A stretch of DNA of 64,000 bases. Source: Galeruca laticollis. Taxonomy: Eukaryota; Arthropoda; Insecta; Coleoptera; Chrysomelidae. Below the pieces are notes generated by a model, which saw only the letters and a program-made list of their open reading frames with translations, did no database searches and was not told the origin of the DNA. Each line of letters starts with the position of its first letter. Within the stretch, counting starts at the first letter, position 1. A program made the position numbers and the translations under genes. Positions 21,734 through 33,700 of this stretch are shown in pieces. The DNA lies in NCBI GenBank assembly GCA_963921935.1, contig OY998178.1:44074951-44138950 (forward strand), in the 5' to 3' direction.

Positions 21734-23940
21734 GTTATTGAATTTATCGAAAATCCATGCCTTTCATAGTTCATTCCTTAATTTAATTCAATTGAATGTC
21801 CATCTGATTTATTCTAGTTGTTAGCCGAAAATTAAGTTTGGCATCGGAGTTTAGTTTTACGCATGTGGTATTTTGGCAACGATCCTGGTGCAAAATTTGG
21901 GAAATTCTCTTTTTCCGGCCATTTTTTACCACAGAAAGCATATTGAAGAGTGGTTAGAGTTTTTAATCTAAAATTTTATTATCCAGTTTGTATGGGATTT
22001 GATTGAAACTCTATATAATTAATCTCCATCTCTCAATTCAGTTAGCTTATCTTTTATTTATCTTGGCTATTTTCTGAATTTTTTTTGAGGAGATTTTATT
22101 GTTAATACTACTACGTAGGATTTTTTGCCGTTCTTCAGGTAAGCTATTCATATTTTATAACTGAAGAGTAATTTTCTCGATTCTGCTTGTAATGCTAAAT
22201 TCAGCGTTTTATTTATTTTGCTTTCTTCCTATTAGAATTTTATGGTGGATAATCGAATTACATTTTTTTGGACTTGTCGATTCGATTCCAGACACTCAGT
22301 GGTTACATCCCGTCTTTGACTTGGATACCGTATTTAGTTATTTCGTTGTTAAATCGTTTGAACAAGCGCAAGCATAATATAAAAAACCCTCCTGGCCAGA
22401 GGTGAGTTAAGTTTTTTTTAATGATTATTGTTTACCACTTCTTCTATTTTGCTAATTGATTTGAGTTTAAATTGACTTGATATTTGATTTCTTAATTAAT
22501 GTTTATTTCTCAGTTGTCAATATTAAATAGTTTTATTGTTGTGCCCTAGTTTGTCAACGACTTCATGGGTGGGGGTCAATGTATTCGTAAACTTTTTTGT
22601 TTCCTTTTTTTTACAAATGGGGATCAAATAATTTGTGTAATATAATAATCAATAGGTATTGGACTTCTTTTAACTGATGTATTTATAATCACAATGATTT
22701 AATTTTCTTATTTTCTGTGATTATTCCATTTAACTTTTTGAATATAATTAAGTAATTCGATAATTAATTTTGTACAATTATTATGAAAGTATCCTCCGTT
22801 TTCCCTGTATCTTGTGTTGAGATATTAGAGATTTTATATGTTTTCTTCTCTAGGGTTTCTTTTTTCGGCGAAAAATTTGCCTGGACATTGACTGCAATAC
22901 CCAGTGCTTCACGCCCTCCAGTTTCCCAAAATTCAGCAATTCTCAGGGACAAACGGGAATCAGCTCAGTCCACTTTATTATAAATCTTTGTTCGTTTCGT
23001 ACTTTGTTTATTCTTCCCTTTTCAATTTTCCTAGTAGGCCAGTCGAGGCCACAGTTATTATTGCGCACTCTTTACTTTACTTTAACCTAATTATTAAAGT
23101 TAAGTCAACTTGTTGAACACGTGATCACGTTGCGGTTTACAGCTTTGAAGATATTATTATAATAAAAAAACTTATTGTAACTTTAACACCTATATCTTTC
23201 TTTATTTCTATGTTTCTTACCTATTTTTATTAAATTGGTGACATTTGAAGAGACTCTGTTTTACTTGGCAGACTGTCCAGGAGGCATTAATTACTTTGAT
23301 TCCCCACCCCCCTTTTTTGGAGTGGCCTTGTAGTTTACGGTGGCTTGTAGAGTATCGACCAGTTCGTGATCAACTAGAGACTTCCAGTTTAGTCGGTAAA
23401 CTGGTGGCGCCGAACTACTTACAGAATACTCCCTAGCCGGTGTTGCTCGCACCTTTTTAAACCACTGGTCGGTACTATAGCATAGCCTATTGATTCTGCT
23501 AATTTGCTTTTAGTCTAAATTCAATTTAGTTACTTAATTTTGTTAAAAAATATATTTATATAAAAAGAACAGTTGGTCTTCATACCACCTGTAGAAATTC
23601 AAGAAAAAAAAACTTCTCAATAAAATAGTGCGTGGCAATGTAAACCATAGATTCAGGAGAAGTATATGTTTTAATAGATTTAATTGATCAGTTAATTATG
23701 GAAATATACGTTTAAACCGATCGTTTTGTTTCTTCATTGTTCTAAAATAGGTGGCACGTGACCAAGTGGGCGTGTCCTTCGCGTCTGGACATAAATAATC
23801 TCGCGCTTGGAGTGTAGGCAAAAGAAATGGCCATTTAATTATATTTGTGATTGTGTGAATTTTGTTGATAGTTTGAAGTACACCGTTGTGTCTTGAAGTG
23901 TCGCTTTTGTGAATATTTGAAAGAATCATGATAAATGAAC
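21734..23940. other. No recognised gene
   Basis: About 2.2 kb of AT-rich DNA. A few spliced-looking signals (for example near 22138 and 22403) are present, but no coding motif connects them. Confidence 0.45.
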
Positions 23941-23963
23941 AATATAAGAGCTTGAACAAAATC

Positions 23964-24195
23964 CATGCCGAACGATATTTGAAAAAATAGAATGTATAAG
24001 TTATGAAGATCCATATTGGAAGAGTGACTTTTTCAATGAAATTGTCGATCTGCCACTAGTGTTATATCCGGATACAGTGAATTATTAAGTATTCACAAGA
24101 AGTGCATTCAGTATGGAACAATTGAAAGAATATGAGGGCGTAGGGTCTTACAAAGCGGCCTCAGACGTATTGTATAACACATAGTTATTTTGGGA
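23964..24195 (+). pseudogene. Fragment like N-terminus of insect YqaJ-type transposon proteins
   Basis: One frame reads IECISYEDPYWKSDFFNEIV, DLPLVLYPDTVNY, a stop, then VFTRSAFSMEQLKEYEGVGS and YKAASDVLYNT. The combination of a PDTVNYLVF-like stretch with a K-x-Y-x-S-L/V-x-x-Y segment resembles a short conserved domain found in multicopy insect proteins that also carry SWIM and YqaJ-like nuclease domains. Only this piece is present. The assignment is from memory of the family pattern and is tentative. Confidence 0.4.
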
Positions 24196-24760
24196 AAGGT
24201 AAAGTTGATGCGATTATATTATTTGTTCACAAGTAGGTACTCATATTTATTGTTTTGTAAGTTCTGAATTCACAACAAAAAACCTCTAAATCCTTGGACT
24301 CTATGTCAGAATAGTGGCACTGTAGCAAGTGCTCACTGTGACTGTCTTGCTGATTAGGAATCTGCCCACTATAAATGATTTCTTCTTGCATTTATTGTGA
24401 AAATGTTAATCATGTATTGGTATTTACTGAAATAAAAACCATTTCAACAGATGGGTGTTTTTATTAAGACTATATAGGACCATCTTATTCTTGCTGTTTT
24501 CGCGTTTCAAAATAATTCGATACAGTGTCTTACTTACGGGGAGAGATATAGGGGATATATTCCCCCATGGACTCAGCTAAACTTATAAATATCCAATTTT
24601 TTTTTTTTTTTTTTTTGGTTTTTTTTTTTTTTAGTTTTTTTTAATTTTGAGTGTATTACATCTTGTGAATATAATTTTACACCCTTATAATAGGGTATTT
24701 AAAGTTTTTATTCGAATGACTCAATCATAACGATGGTTGGATAGATCTTGAGTATTGAGT
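24196..24760. other. No gene; T-rich tract
   Basis: Unrecognised sequence with a nearly pure T tract at 24598-24645 that could be a degraded poly(A)-type tail read on the opposite strand. Confidence 0.5.
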
Positions 24761-25284
24761 ATTGTTTTTGATCAGCTTGATGTCTTTGACAATTACTTTT
24801 TAAATGACGACGGCTTAGATAATGGCTTAACAGCCGAAAGCGCTTAGCCTAAAAGTAATAAATTAATACACACTGAGTATTCGTCGTTTTCATTCACTCA
24901 ATTTATAAATATCCACCTATGTAACACTACCGGGGTCGTTTAAAGACCCTTACGTTACTTGTTATAATACTTATGATTAACCCTTGCCAATGCGTGGATG
25001 TTCTAGTTACCTATATTTTCTGTCACTAACACAAGAAGAATTATCACTTTTGAGCGGACTAAGGCTATTCTTCCCACAAGAGCTTGAAGTTCGACCTCGG
25101 TTTACAATACGAGGATTTAAAAAAAAAGGTTAGAGTGAGTTTAAAGGAAAGGCCGAGTTCACTTAATAAATACAATCCCTTATAAGTTAGACGAAATTTA
25201 TAATTAAGAAAGTCAGAAATTAATTCAAATTACAGTTTCCAAAAAAGGTTTATAATTTAGAAAAGATGAGTGGGACGAAACTTA

Positions 25285-25860
25285 TTACTTATAATTAACA
25301 ACAAACAAAGCAAAAGAAGAAATTATACAATATATGGAAAGTCGACAGTTTAACTTCTTAGCAATAGGCTCATAAAATACAATTGGCGCAGGCCATGGTG
25401 GAAGGCGGTGAGGTGGTATCGGAGTAGGGCGGGTGGAGAAGATGTTCCAGGTTGATAGCAATCTCTGGCTGTCGTCCCTGGTATTTACACAGTTTGGAAG
25501 TTTTTCTATTTCGATGGCTTCTCGACTTATTCTGGACTTAAGGGAGCGAGTTGGGGCAATAGTTATGGTTTTATCGAAATTGATTGTGTGCCCTGTTTGG
25601 ACACGATGTTGAGCCAAGGTGGACGATGTATCGGAATTTCTGACAGACAATGAGTGTTCTCTTGCTCTAAGAGAGATACGTCGGTTGATATGACCTATGT
25701 AAGTGCAGGGACAATCTAAGCACGTGCTTTCATATACTGCATGTTGTTCATTGGGAATTTTATCCGTGACAGATCTGATTAGCTGGGGAATTTTTTGTTG
25801 GGGTTTGAAGATTGTTCGAATTCCGTGGGGTTTAAAGATTTTACAGATTCTGTCTGTCAC
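25285..25860 (-). pseudogene. Penelope GIY-YIG endonuclease domain
   Basis: A 191-codon open frame: a lead-in (KIFKPHGIRTIFKPQQKI), then the nuclease with HAVYESTCLDCPCTYIGHIN (V-Y and Y-I-G positions of the GIY-YIG core plus the CxxC insert seen in Penelope proteins). RRISLRAREHSLSVRN follows, with the catalytic arginine and histidine, and then AQHRVQTGHTINFDK. GHINRR replaces the more usual G-Q/E-T sequence. The domain nicks target DNA for insertion. It is joined to the RT remnant upstream by a frameshifted stretch. Confidence 0.85.
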
Positions 25861-25979
25861 TCCTTTAATGTAAGGAAGGGATATTTTTAATTGACTGTCT
25901 AAGTCGATGGTGGAAGGTGATGGACTGGGAGTTGAAAATTTCTGAATGCTCCTGTTGATTTGGGATTCTTTGTAACCAT

Positions 25980-26760
25980 TTTAAATTAGAGTGTGTTTTA
26001 GAAAATTGATTTCTGATGGTCGATTGGATACGTCAGACAGATAGATTGATCGGGATGCGAGTGTGTTGATGACAGAATTAAGTTGGGCTGGAGTGTGATG
26101 GGAATGCGCATTGAGAAAATGGTTGATGTGAGTGGGTTTGCGATAGATGGTGTGTGAGAAACCATTTGGTGAAAATTCCTTAATCATGACATCAAGAAAT
26201 GGTAGAGATGAGTTATCTTCCACTTCCATCGTGAATTGGATACAGGGATGTACGCTGTTCAAAATTCAAAGTATCTCTTCCATGGGGCCAAATGACGAAA
26301 GCGTCAACAGCTTGGTCGGAGGGGAGAGATATATATTACCAAATTTTCGAAAGGTTCCATGAAAATGTTGGCAAAAGTTACCTAGGAATATCAAGTAGGT
26401 GTTGGACAAACAGTGTTTGATTAGGGAAAGACCATCTGAGGTGATTTGGTGTTTAGTGTCTAAGATAGACAAAGTTTCATCGATAGGGATGTTGTAAATA
26501 AGGTGACAATGTCAAAAGTGACAAGGATATATGTGGAAGAAATATCAAATCCTTTCCGTAGGTCAATAAAATGGCAAGAATTTTTGACATAGGATTGGGA
26601 CCGCTCAGCAATTGGTTGAAGGGTTTCCGTTAGATGTTTAACGAAGAGTTGGGTGGGGCAGTTAAATGCACTGACGGGTCGGAGTGGGATATCGGGTTTG
26701 TGGATTTTTGGAAGACCGTATATTCGAGGAATACGGGATGATTTTTATGTTTTTATTGAA
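25980..26760 (-). pseudogene. Penelope-type reverse transcriptase, C-terminal half
   Basis: From 26745 the minus strand reads RIPRIYGLPKIHKPDIPLRP, then KHLTETLQPIAERSQSYVKN and STYILVTFDIVTLFT (catalytic motif A). Frames shift repeatedly after that. 26262-25981 is open and carries YRKPTHINHFLNAHSHHTPA and LPFLDVMI, typical of the RT thumb and the linker to GIY-YIG. The catalytic YADD-like box is not readable. The N-terminal part is missing. Confidence 0.8.
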
Positions 26761-26937
26761 TTTATCTTTTTATTGTTATGTCCTTTTTCGGTGAAGTTCC
26801 AAGGAGTAGGCAGATTGCGGCATTGGAATTAGCCGAAGGGGGTGATTAGTTGCGTAGAGTAGGCAGATTGAGACTACGGAGTCGGATCACTTCCTAGATT
26901 AATGAACGAATAACCTAACCCCCCCCCCCCCCACCCT

Positions 26938-26972
26938 CTTGATAACGGCTTCAAAGTGGAAGCCGAAACGTC
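26938..26972 (+). ncRNA. Hammerhead-ribozyme-like motif (degenerate)
   Basis: ttgataa, then a perfect 6-bp stem ggcttc/gaagcc (26947-26952 with 26959-26964), then gaaac and gtc (to 26972), with ctc/gag closing stem I outside. This is the arrangement of the minimal hammerheads known from Penelope-like elements, with a very short stem III. Two core bases differ from the cUGAnGA consensus, so activity is doubtful. Confidence 0.4.
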
Positions 26973-27052
26973 GAGAAATAACAAATTTCCAACGCGGTTC
27001 AGCCCGTGAACCTAGTTCATTTCTTCATAACTCTAACCGCGGAAACCTTTCC

Positions 27053-27054
<2 letters not shown>

Positions 27055-27089
<35 letters not shown>
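27055..27089. repeat. (AT)n microsatellite
   Basis: About 17 AT units between two oppositely oriented Penelope end-like sequences: aagccgaaacgtcg on the left and aacgtttcgacc on the right. Confidence 0.9.
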
Positions 27090-27092
<3 letters not shown>

Positions 27093-27540
27093 TTTCAGGC
27101 AACGTTTCGACCGCCTTCCCTGTTCTTTGTCAAGCCAAAACTAAAATTACTTAAAACATTGCTTCCAAGAATTTAGTAAAAATGAGACATAGACGTGAGC
27201 AAAAGACAACTAAAACACATTTTCACAATATTTATAAATACAAGATCTGTATATTGCATTGACACTAAAATGGAAATTGAACTGATTTCATCAATATATT
27301 TATTTTGCTCACAGCAAAAAATATCATGGATGCCATGATATTGCTTTTGTCTAGTTCATCAAATTAAATAACTTACAACTGAGTTAATTTCATGCTTCTT
27401 CTTCATTTTTTCCCTCAATAAAACAAATCATTGAAGAATAAAAAAGTTTATTAAATTAGATAATACATTGTACTTATAGGTGTAAAACCTGTTCCTAAAA
27501 TCATTAAGAACATCACAAACTGCTGCATACGTAAAAAACG

Positions 27541-27748
27541 TTATAATTTACTGTTTTTTACCAACTTTTTGAAATTATCTTGCTCCAATCTGTAAACTAA
27601 ATATGGACTTCCATCAGTGCATCCTAATCTTTTATAAAATTTCACGGCAGGATTCCAAGCTAATACGTGGAAATGAGCTTTTTGACAACCTTGCTCATCA
27701 CCTTTTTTCATAACAGAAGTAAATAGTTTCTCTCCAATTCTGTTACCC
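27541..27748 (-). CDS. Acetyltransferase coding exon 3 and stop
   Basis: A 208-bp exon completing the split arginine codon and continuing GNRIGEKLFTSVMKKGDEQG, AHFHVLAWNPAVKFYKRLG, PYLVYRLEQDNFKKLVKN and the stop at 27543-27541. A poly(A) signal candidate (aataaa) was not pinned down within the A/T-rich sequence downstream. Confidence 0.92.
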
Positions 27749-30700
27749 CTGAAAAAAACAAAATTGAATATGAGAGAAAAATGGCAAAGTATTAATATAT
27801 TCCCAGATTTTTAATAGTTATCCAACAGTGAATCATAGATAGCCACTCAATATGTTGTTAATGTCATTTATTTTAAAGTTTTTATTACGACAGGTGGGAT
27901 AGATTTATACAAATGGTATGTCTATTCACTTAATTCATTTATTCACTAAACTATTCAATAACTCACTAACACTAATTTATATAAACACTTCCTACTGTTT
28001 ATTTACTTTCAATTTAGATATTTACTTGTTCACTGTTTACCTCACGAGATCAAATTATGAACTAATTCCGTTGGTAAGTAGCCTCTTTTATATATTAGGT
28101 GCCTTTTCTTCTGGATTCTTCTAGATTGCGGCTCAAAAGAGCTATGGAATTTCCTGTAAATGTCTAGATAAGAATAGTCACAAATAATAATGACAAACAG
28201 TTCGGAGAAATCCCTGCGCATTCGCCAAAATTTCAACTTCCATACATAGCTTAGACAGAGTCGGATTTAGGGACTACAACAGTGAGCGATTTCGTAACAT
28301 TACCACCTCCTTAAACGGAAGTTCCTCTTGGAACTTCTGTGTAGCCGGAACTGGACCAATGTTTGCACTTTCCGGTAGTATGGAAATAAAAGGGGCCGTC
28401 TTCAATGGACACCGGTATCTTGGAAGATCACCTTTATCATGTTCCTGATGAGTCGCCCATCCAACTGGTTGCCTTTTCTGTTACAGATGCATTAGGTATG
28501 TTATATTTTTTTTTCTTTAAATTACTTTGTGCCTTTCACTAATTGTCTGTTTAAACAGGAAATTATTTACACTAACACGACAAACACTCATAATTTAATA
28601 AGATCCGTGTATTGGTCATACAGTGATGACAAAAATATTTTGAGGTTGTTTTGACGTTATATACCATAAACGAACGCGTAAACGGATTGACACACGTGGA
28701 TGATCATATTTTTGGCTATCCGTGAAACGCACATGTACGTCCGAGATTACGGATGCATGTGGATCCAGCCTTACTGTCCAAACTTCTGTCGAAAGACGGT
28801 TGCCAACCCTCGAGCGTGTTTGTTACTGGCGTAATGTGCCAGTGAGTACTCTTCCGGAAGTGTGAACAAATCTTGTCTTTGTTCTGTAGTGACTCCGTAT
28901 CTAGTTTTCCCGGTATCTCCGTAAGCGCCCATAAATTCTTCGAAGACTGGCTCAGACTCTTGTGTAGATGGTTCACCCCTTCCTCTTTGTCATGGTCTCC
29001 TTCGAATGGCGCGAGTCGGTTTTGGTGAAGTACTCTCAGTTTTCCAATGCAGATCTTGTTTACGCGATAGATAACGTCATTGATCCTCTTCTTTAGTATG
29101 TACGGACCTTCCCATGATTTCTGTAATTTTGGTGAGAGCCCTTTTCTTCTTGTCGGGTTGTGTAGCCATACTGTGACCACTTCGTTGAAACTGCCTTCTG
29201 TGGCTTGCGTATCGTACTGTTTTTTTATTCTGTCACTGCAACTTGAAGATTCCTTCGAACCAATTCGTGCACATAGTCCACCCTTCTTCTCAATTGGATC
29301 ACGTAATTTTCTCTTGCTAGATCTTCGCCAGGCCGACAGCCAAATTCCAGGTCACAAGGAAAGCCTCATTTAACGTCCAAATAGAACTTTCGCAGGTGTT
29401 TCACATGTGGCCGATCGATAAGCCAACGCAAATAGGGAAAGGTACTGGTCCCAATCTCTCTGGTGACTGGAAACTACTTTGGACAGGTATTTTCTAATCG
29501 TCCTGTTCATTATTTCGACCATTCCATCTGACTGTGGATGTAACCTGTTATCCTGGTCTTCTTCATTCCCAGTTTGTCAAAAATTTCATGGAATACCTGG
29601 CTCTCGAAATTTCTTCCATGATCGATGTGGGCTTCCAAGGGCACTCCAAATCGACTGATAAATTCTTTCACCAGACATCCGCGACAGATGTGGCCTCTTG
29701 ATTCGGGATCGCATAAATTTCCACCCACTTTGTGAAAGAATCCTTTATCACCTGGATGTATTCACATCCATTTTCTGTCATCGAAAACGGTTCAGCGATG
29801 TCTAAAGCAATCCTTTCGAAAGGGCTTCCAACATTATATTGTTTCATGGATGCCCTTTTCTTGCGATGTGGTCTATCACTCGTAGCACAAGTCATACATT
29901 TCTAACACCAGCCATCACATCGTCGGAGCTATTGTTCCTATAAAACCTTTCACGAACTCGCTAAAGGGTTTTCCTCACTCCCAGATGACCTCCCGATGGA
30001 CTGTCGTGTAACTTCTTCAGTACCTCAGCTACTCTCGTTCTCGGGATAACTCTCTGTCTTCTTATCTCGGAACCATCATCGTTTTCAAGGACTCATTTCA
30101 ACAACCCTTCTTCCAGGAAATATGCTTTTACTGTCGGTGAAAATCGTGACACTTCTTGCCAGGTAGGTCACCGATTTTCTTCCTTCCATTGTCGAATCTT
30201 CTTTAGGTGAGGATCATTACCCTGATCTTTTCTGATCCTGTTGGGTAACCATTCTTCGTTAATTACCGTAATTCTTGAAAATGCAACTTCCTTATATTTC
30301 GTGGCTGTTTCATCTCCAAGAGCAGCTGTAAATGCGTCAACTAATGTTTTACGATGGGCTAATCGAAGCGTCCTCTTCATATCGTGGTCACATAAGCCGT
30401 GAATACAGGTCCGACATTCCATCATGTTCTCTGGTACTGATGGATAAGCAAATTGAACTAGTCGGGCAATATCCAGTTCAGACTCTTGATGGGTTTCGTC
30501 ACATTTCTGCCTTCAGTTCTTCAGCTGGAATTGGTACAAATATTCTAGATGTTCGTGACCATATCGCATGTCCAACCTCTCCTTCAGCTGCTCGAAGTCA
30601 TCCGTTTCTTTGAGAGGTATCCTCTGAAGTATATCTAAGGCACCTCCCCGGAGCGCGATGGTTAAGTTTAGTGCCTGCTCCCTGTCGGAGTAATTATTCA

Positions 30701-33700
30701 CTCAAGTGGCTGCTTCAAACTGTTTCACATAATTGGTCCACGATGTCTTTCCGTCGAACGTTGGAGCTTTAACTCGGGCAAAACTGCCAATGTCTTCTAA
30801 CTTAGGCTATGTTTCTGGCTTGCAAAGTTTTGTTTGCTCGGTCTTCTTTTATCCTGCCGGAGTGTCTTGTGTTCTTGAATCGGCAATATTTGCCTCTAAC
30901 TCCTTGATTTTCTCGCCCATCTGATTTTCCCTCGTTGTTATCTTATTCTCCATATCCGATTTTAGAAACGAAATTTTATTTTCAACGTCAGCAGCAATGT
31001 CGTTTTTTATTAATAAAATATCGGCAGAAAGTTTGTCCATGCTTTCAGAGATATCGTTCTTCATGCTTGAAATCTTCTCGTCCATGGCAGTAAAATCGTT
31101 CTTCATAGTAGGAATATCGTTTTTCACATTTGTTGAAATTTTCTCTTCCGTGGCAGAAATATCGTTCTTTAAATCAGAAATTGATAAGATTCAGGTGGAA
31201 GTCCTGTCTTTGAATAAGAATGTATCTGGATCGAAACCATCACTTACCAGTGCCTCTTTGAGTCTTTCTACTAATTCACTTTTCTTACTGGACGTTTCCA
31301 ACTCACGATTTTCCAATTCTGCCTTCAGCTCTGTCACTTTCAGGTCACTTAGTCTCTTAGCCATTTTTACGTAGCTATTTATTTATATCACCCCCCACCT
31401 AACACCAATGTAATGTTTCTCTTATTTCATTAAACGTTTTTATTACGACGGGTGAGATAAATTTATACACACGGTATGTCCATTCACTTAATTTATTTAT
31501 TCACTAAACTATTCACTAACTCACTATATTCACTTACACTAATTTATATAAACACTTCACTACTATTTATTTACTGAGACTTAATTTATATGTTTACTTG
31601 TTCACTGTTTATCTCAGGAGATCCAATTATAAACTAATCCGCCAAATTTTTAACTTTCATACATAGCATAGACCAGCGGCTCCCAAACTGGGGGGGGTCG
31701 CGGGCCATTCAGAAAGGGGTTGCAAGATGTACAGTGGAACCTTGATATAACGAACTTCGATACAACAAATTCCTTGATATAACTATTTTTTTAAATCTCT
31801 TTAAATCTACTGTATACAAATAATGATGAACTATGTACTTAAGCTTAGACGGCCATTATGAGTTTTAAATTGGATAACTTTGTTTATTTACAAAGTATCA
31901 ATATATCTTACGTATTTTGCCAAAACAAAACAGAATCATTTAATCTAATTTTTATATCTAATGGTTAATGCATTTTTAAGGATAAAAAGACTTCTTTAGT
32001 GAGAAACATGGGCCTGTTTTTTGTCAACAAGTTTCATAAAATTTGGCTTAGTTTTAGAAACACATACAATACGTCCTACGTCAAGTCGATTTCTTGCCTT
32101 GGTTTTAATGTAGACCAATGTAGAAAATCCGAGTTCGCAGAGGTAGGATGTTGCAAAGGGCATGATGTTTCTCAGAGCCGCTGATGTTAAGCTTGGATAC
32201 TCAGCTCTTCGCTGTAGCCAGAATTCGTCAACATCTTGGGTGCTGAAGGGCAGTTGCAAAGTCTTGTCACAGGATAGCTCGATGAGTTTGTCATGAAGCA
32301 GTGGGTTTAAGTCCACCTCGTTCACAGCCTGCTCGTTGAAGGGGCTAAGTACCCAGTTCCAGCCGGTGTGTTGATCCTCGGGAATGTAGTTAACGATCTG
32401 TTCTCGTAGACCTTGCAAGTGAGTAGTAAACAGTTTGGACAGGTTGTCAATGTCGGGATAATCTTCATCACTTTGGTCAAGGGATGTGATGAGCTCATTT
32501 GTCAGTTCAAAGTTTTCAAATATATTCTTCTCAACCCTGATTGACCAAGGATAATTCCTTTGAAAACGAATTGACTTTGTCTTGTGCAAAAAATATGGTT
32601 TTCTCTCCCCCCTGCAAGGAACCGTTGAGATCGTTCAGCTGATGAAATATGTCCTCTAAATAAATAATTTTTAACAGCCATTCATTGTCACTAAAAAAAA
32701 ACGGCGATGTCTTTGTTTGCAACTTGAAAAAATGTCTTAAGCTCAGAGCGCAAAGCGAACACACGAGAAAACACCTTCCCTCGTGACAGCCACCTTGCCT
32801 CTGTGTGAAGCAAGAGGCATTTGTATTATTCCTCCATTTCTTCGCATAACTGTGATAACAGTCGACACTGTAATGGCCGGCTTTTTACAAAATTAATCAA
32901 CTCAACAGTTTCGTTCAACAATGTTTTTAGCTCAGTGGGCATGATATTGGTAGCTAATGCCTGGCGATGCAGAACACAATGAACCCAAATGGCCTTAGGC
33001 ATGACATTTTTTATCCGTCTCACGAAACCGCCGTCTTTCCCAGTCATTGATTTGGCACCATCACTGCATATTGAAATACACTTTCGAAAGTCAATTTGAA
33101 GCGAATCGGTTGCAGACATGAACATTTTAAACATTTCTTGACTTGTTGCGTGGTCAGGCAAAGGGTTGCAACATAAAATGTCTTCTTCCACACTACCGTT
33201 ACTCTCAAAGCGAACAAAGCACATAAACTGCGCCAAACTCGATACGTCCGTATACTCGTCAACTTGAATGGAAAAGTACTCAGTTTTCTGCAACTTTGTT
33301 TTCAACTGATCCTTTATGTCTTGAGCCATCTCGGTTATTGCGCCTCTCCATCGAATTGTTCGACAGAGGAATGGTGGAAAGCTTCTTAGCTGCATCCGAG
33401 CTGATCATAGTGGGAACCATATCCTGAGCAGCAGGTAGAATGAGCTCTTCAGCAATCGTGTGTGGTTTACCTTTCTTTGCTATTCGTAAAGCCACTTGAT
33501 ACGATGCTAGCAAAGCACTTTTGTTCATATTATTTCCACTTAACTGAACTACTAATTTTTTCTGGTAATCTGAAGCAGTTAACTTACGTTCAAACAAATC
33601 GACTGGCTCATTTTTAAAACTGGGATGTTTACTTTCTAAATGGCGAATCATCTTGGAAGGTTTCATACTCTCGGCCGATAACAACTCACTGCAAATAACA

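Larger units (their letters stand above)
24780..27130 (-). mobile_element. Penelope-like element (PLE-2)
   Basis: Minus-strand pol with Penelope-type RT (26760-25980) followed by a GIY-YIG endonuclease (25860-25285), the diagnostic order of this class. The downstream end near 24800-24850 has a gacgacggctt...agccgaaagcgctt stem. The upstream border at 26938-27130 holds a hammerhead-like motif and an (AT)n tract. Lesions are frequent. The borders are approximate because no target duplication was identified. Confidence 0.8.
27856..31673 (-). mobile_element. Gypsy retrotransposon with SAP-like Gag and macro domain (copy 1)
   Basis: Minus-strand element in intron 2 of the acetyltransferase, same orientation as the gene. 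In its own order: 5' LTR 31673-31409 (truncated), primer-binding site tggtgttaggtgg, gag from 31374, a junction near 30290 where gag passes directly into the pre-integrase region, integrase to about 28910, macro-domain pieces (28905-28774 and 28480-28402), polypurine tract aaggaggtggtaa and 3' LTR 28299-27856. Protease, RT and RNase H are absent. The LTRs begin TGTTACGAAA and end CATTACA. Confidence 0.88.

Noticed and set aside
23395..23460. Retroviral-type primer-binding site (ggtggcgccgaac)
   Set aside because: No LTR or gag follows and the match to a tRNA 3' end is short.
26919..26934. Telomeric repeat next to a Penelope element
   Set aside because: Only a C run preceded by cctaacc; no repeated CCTAA units.
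30997..31374. Plus-strand open frame of 125 codons
   Set aside because: It is the antisense of the gypsy Gag SAP-like and coiled-coil region.
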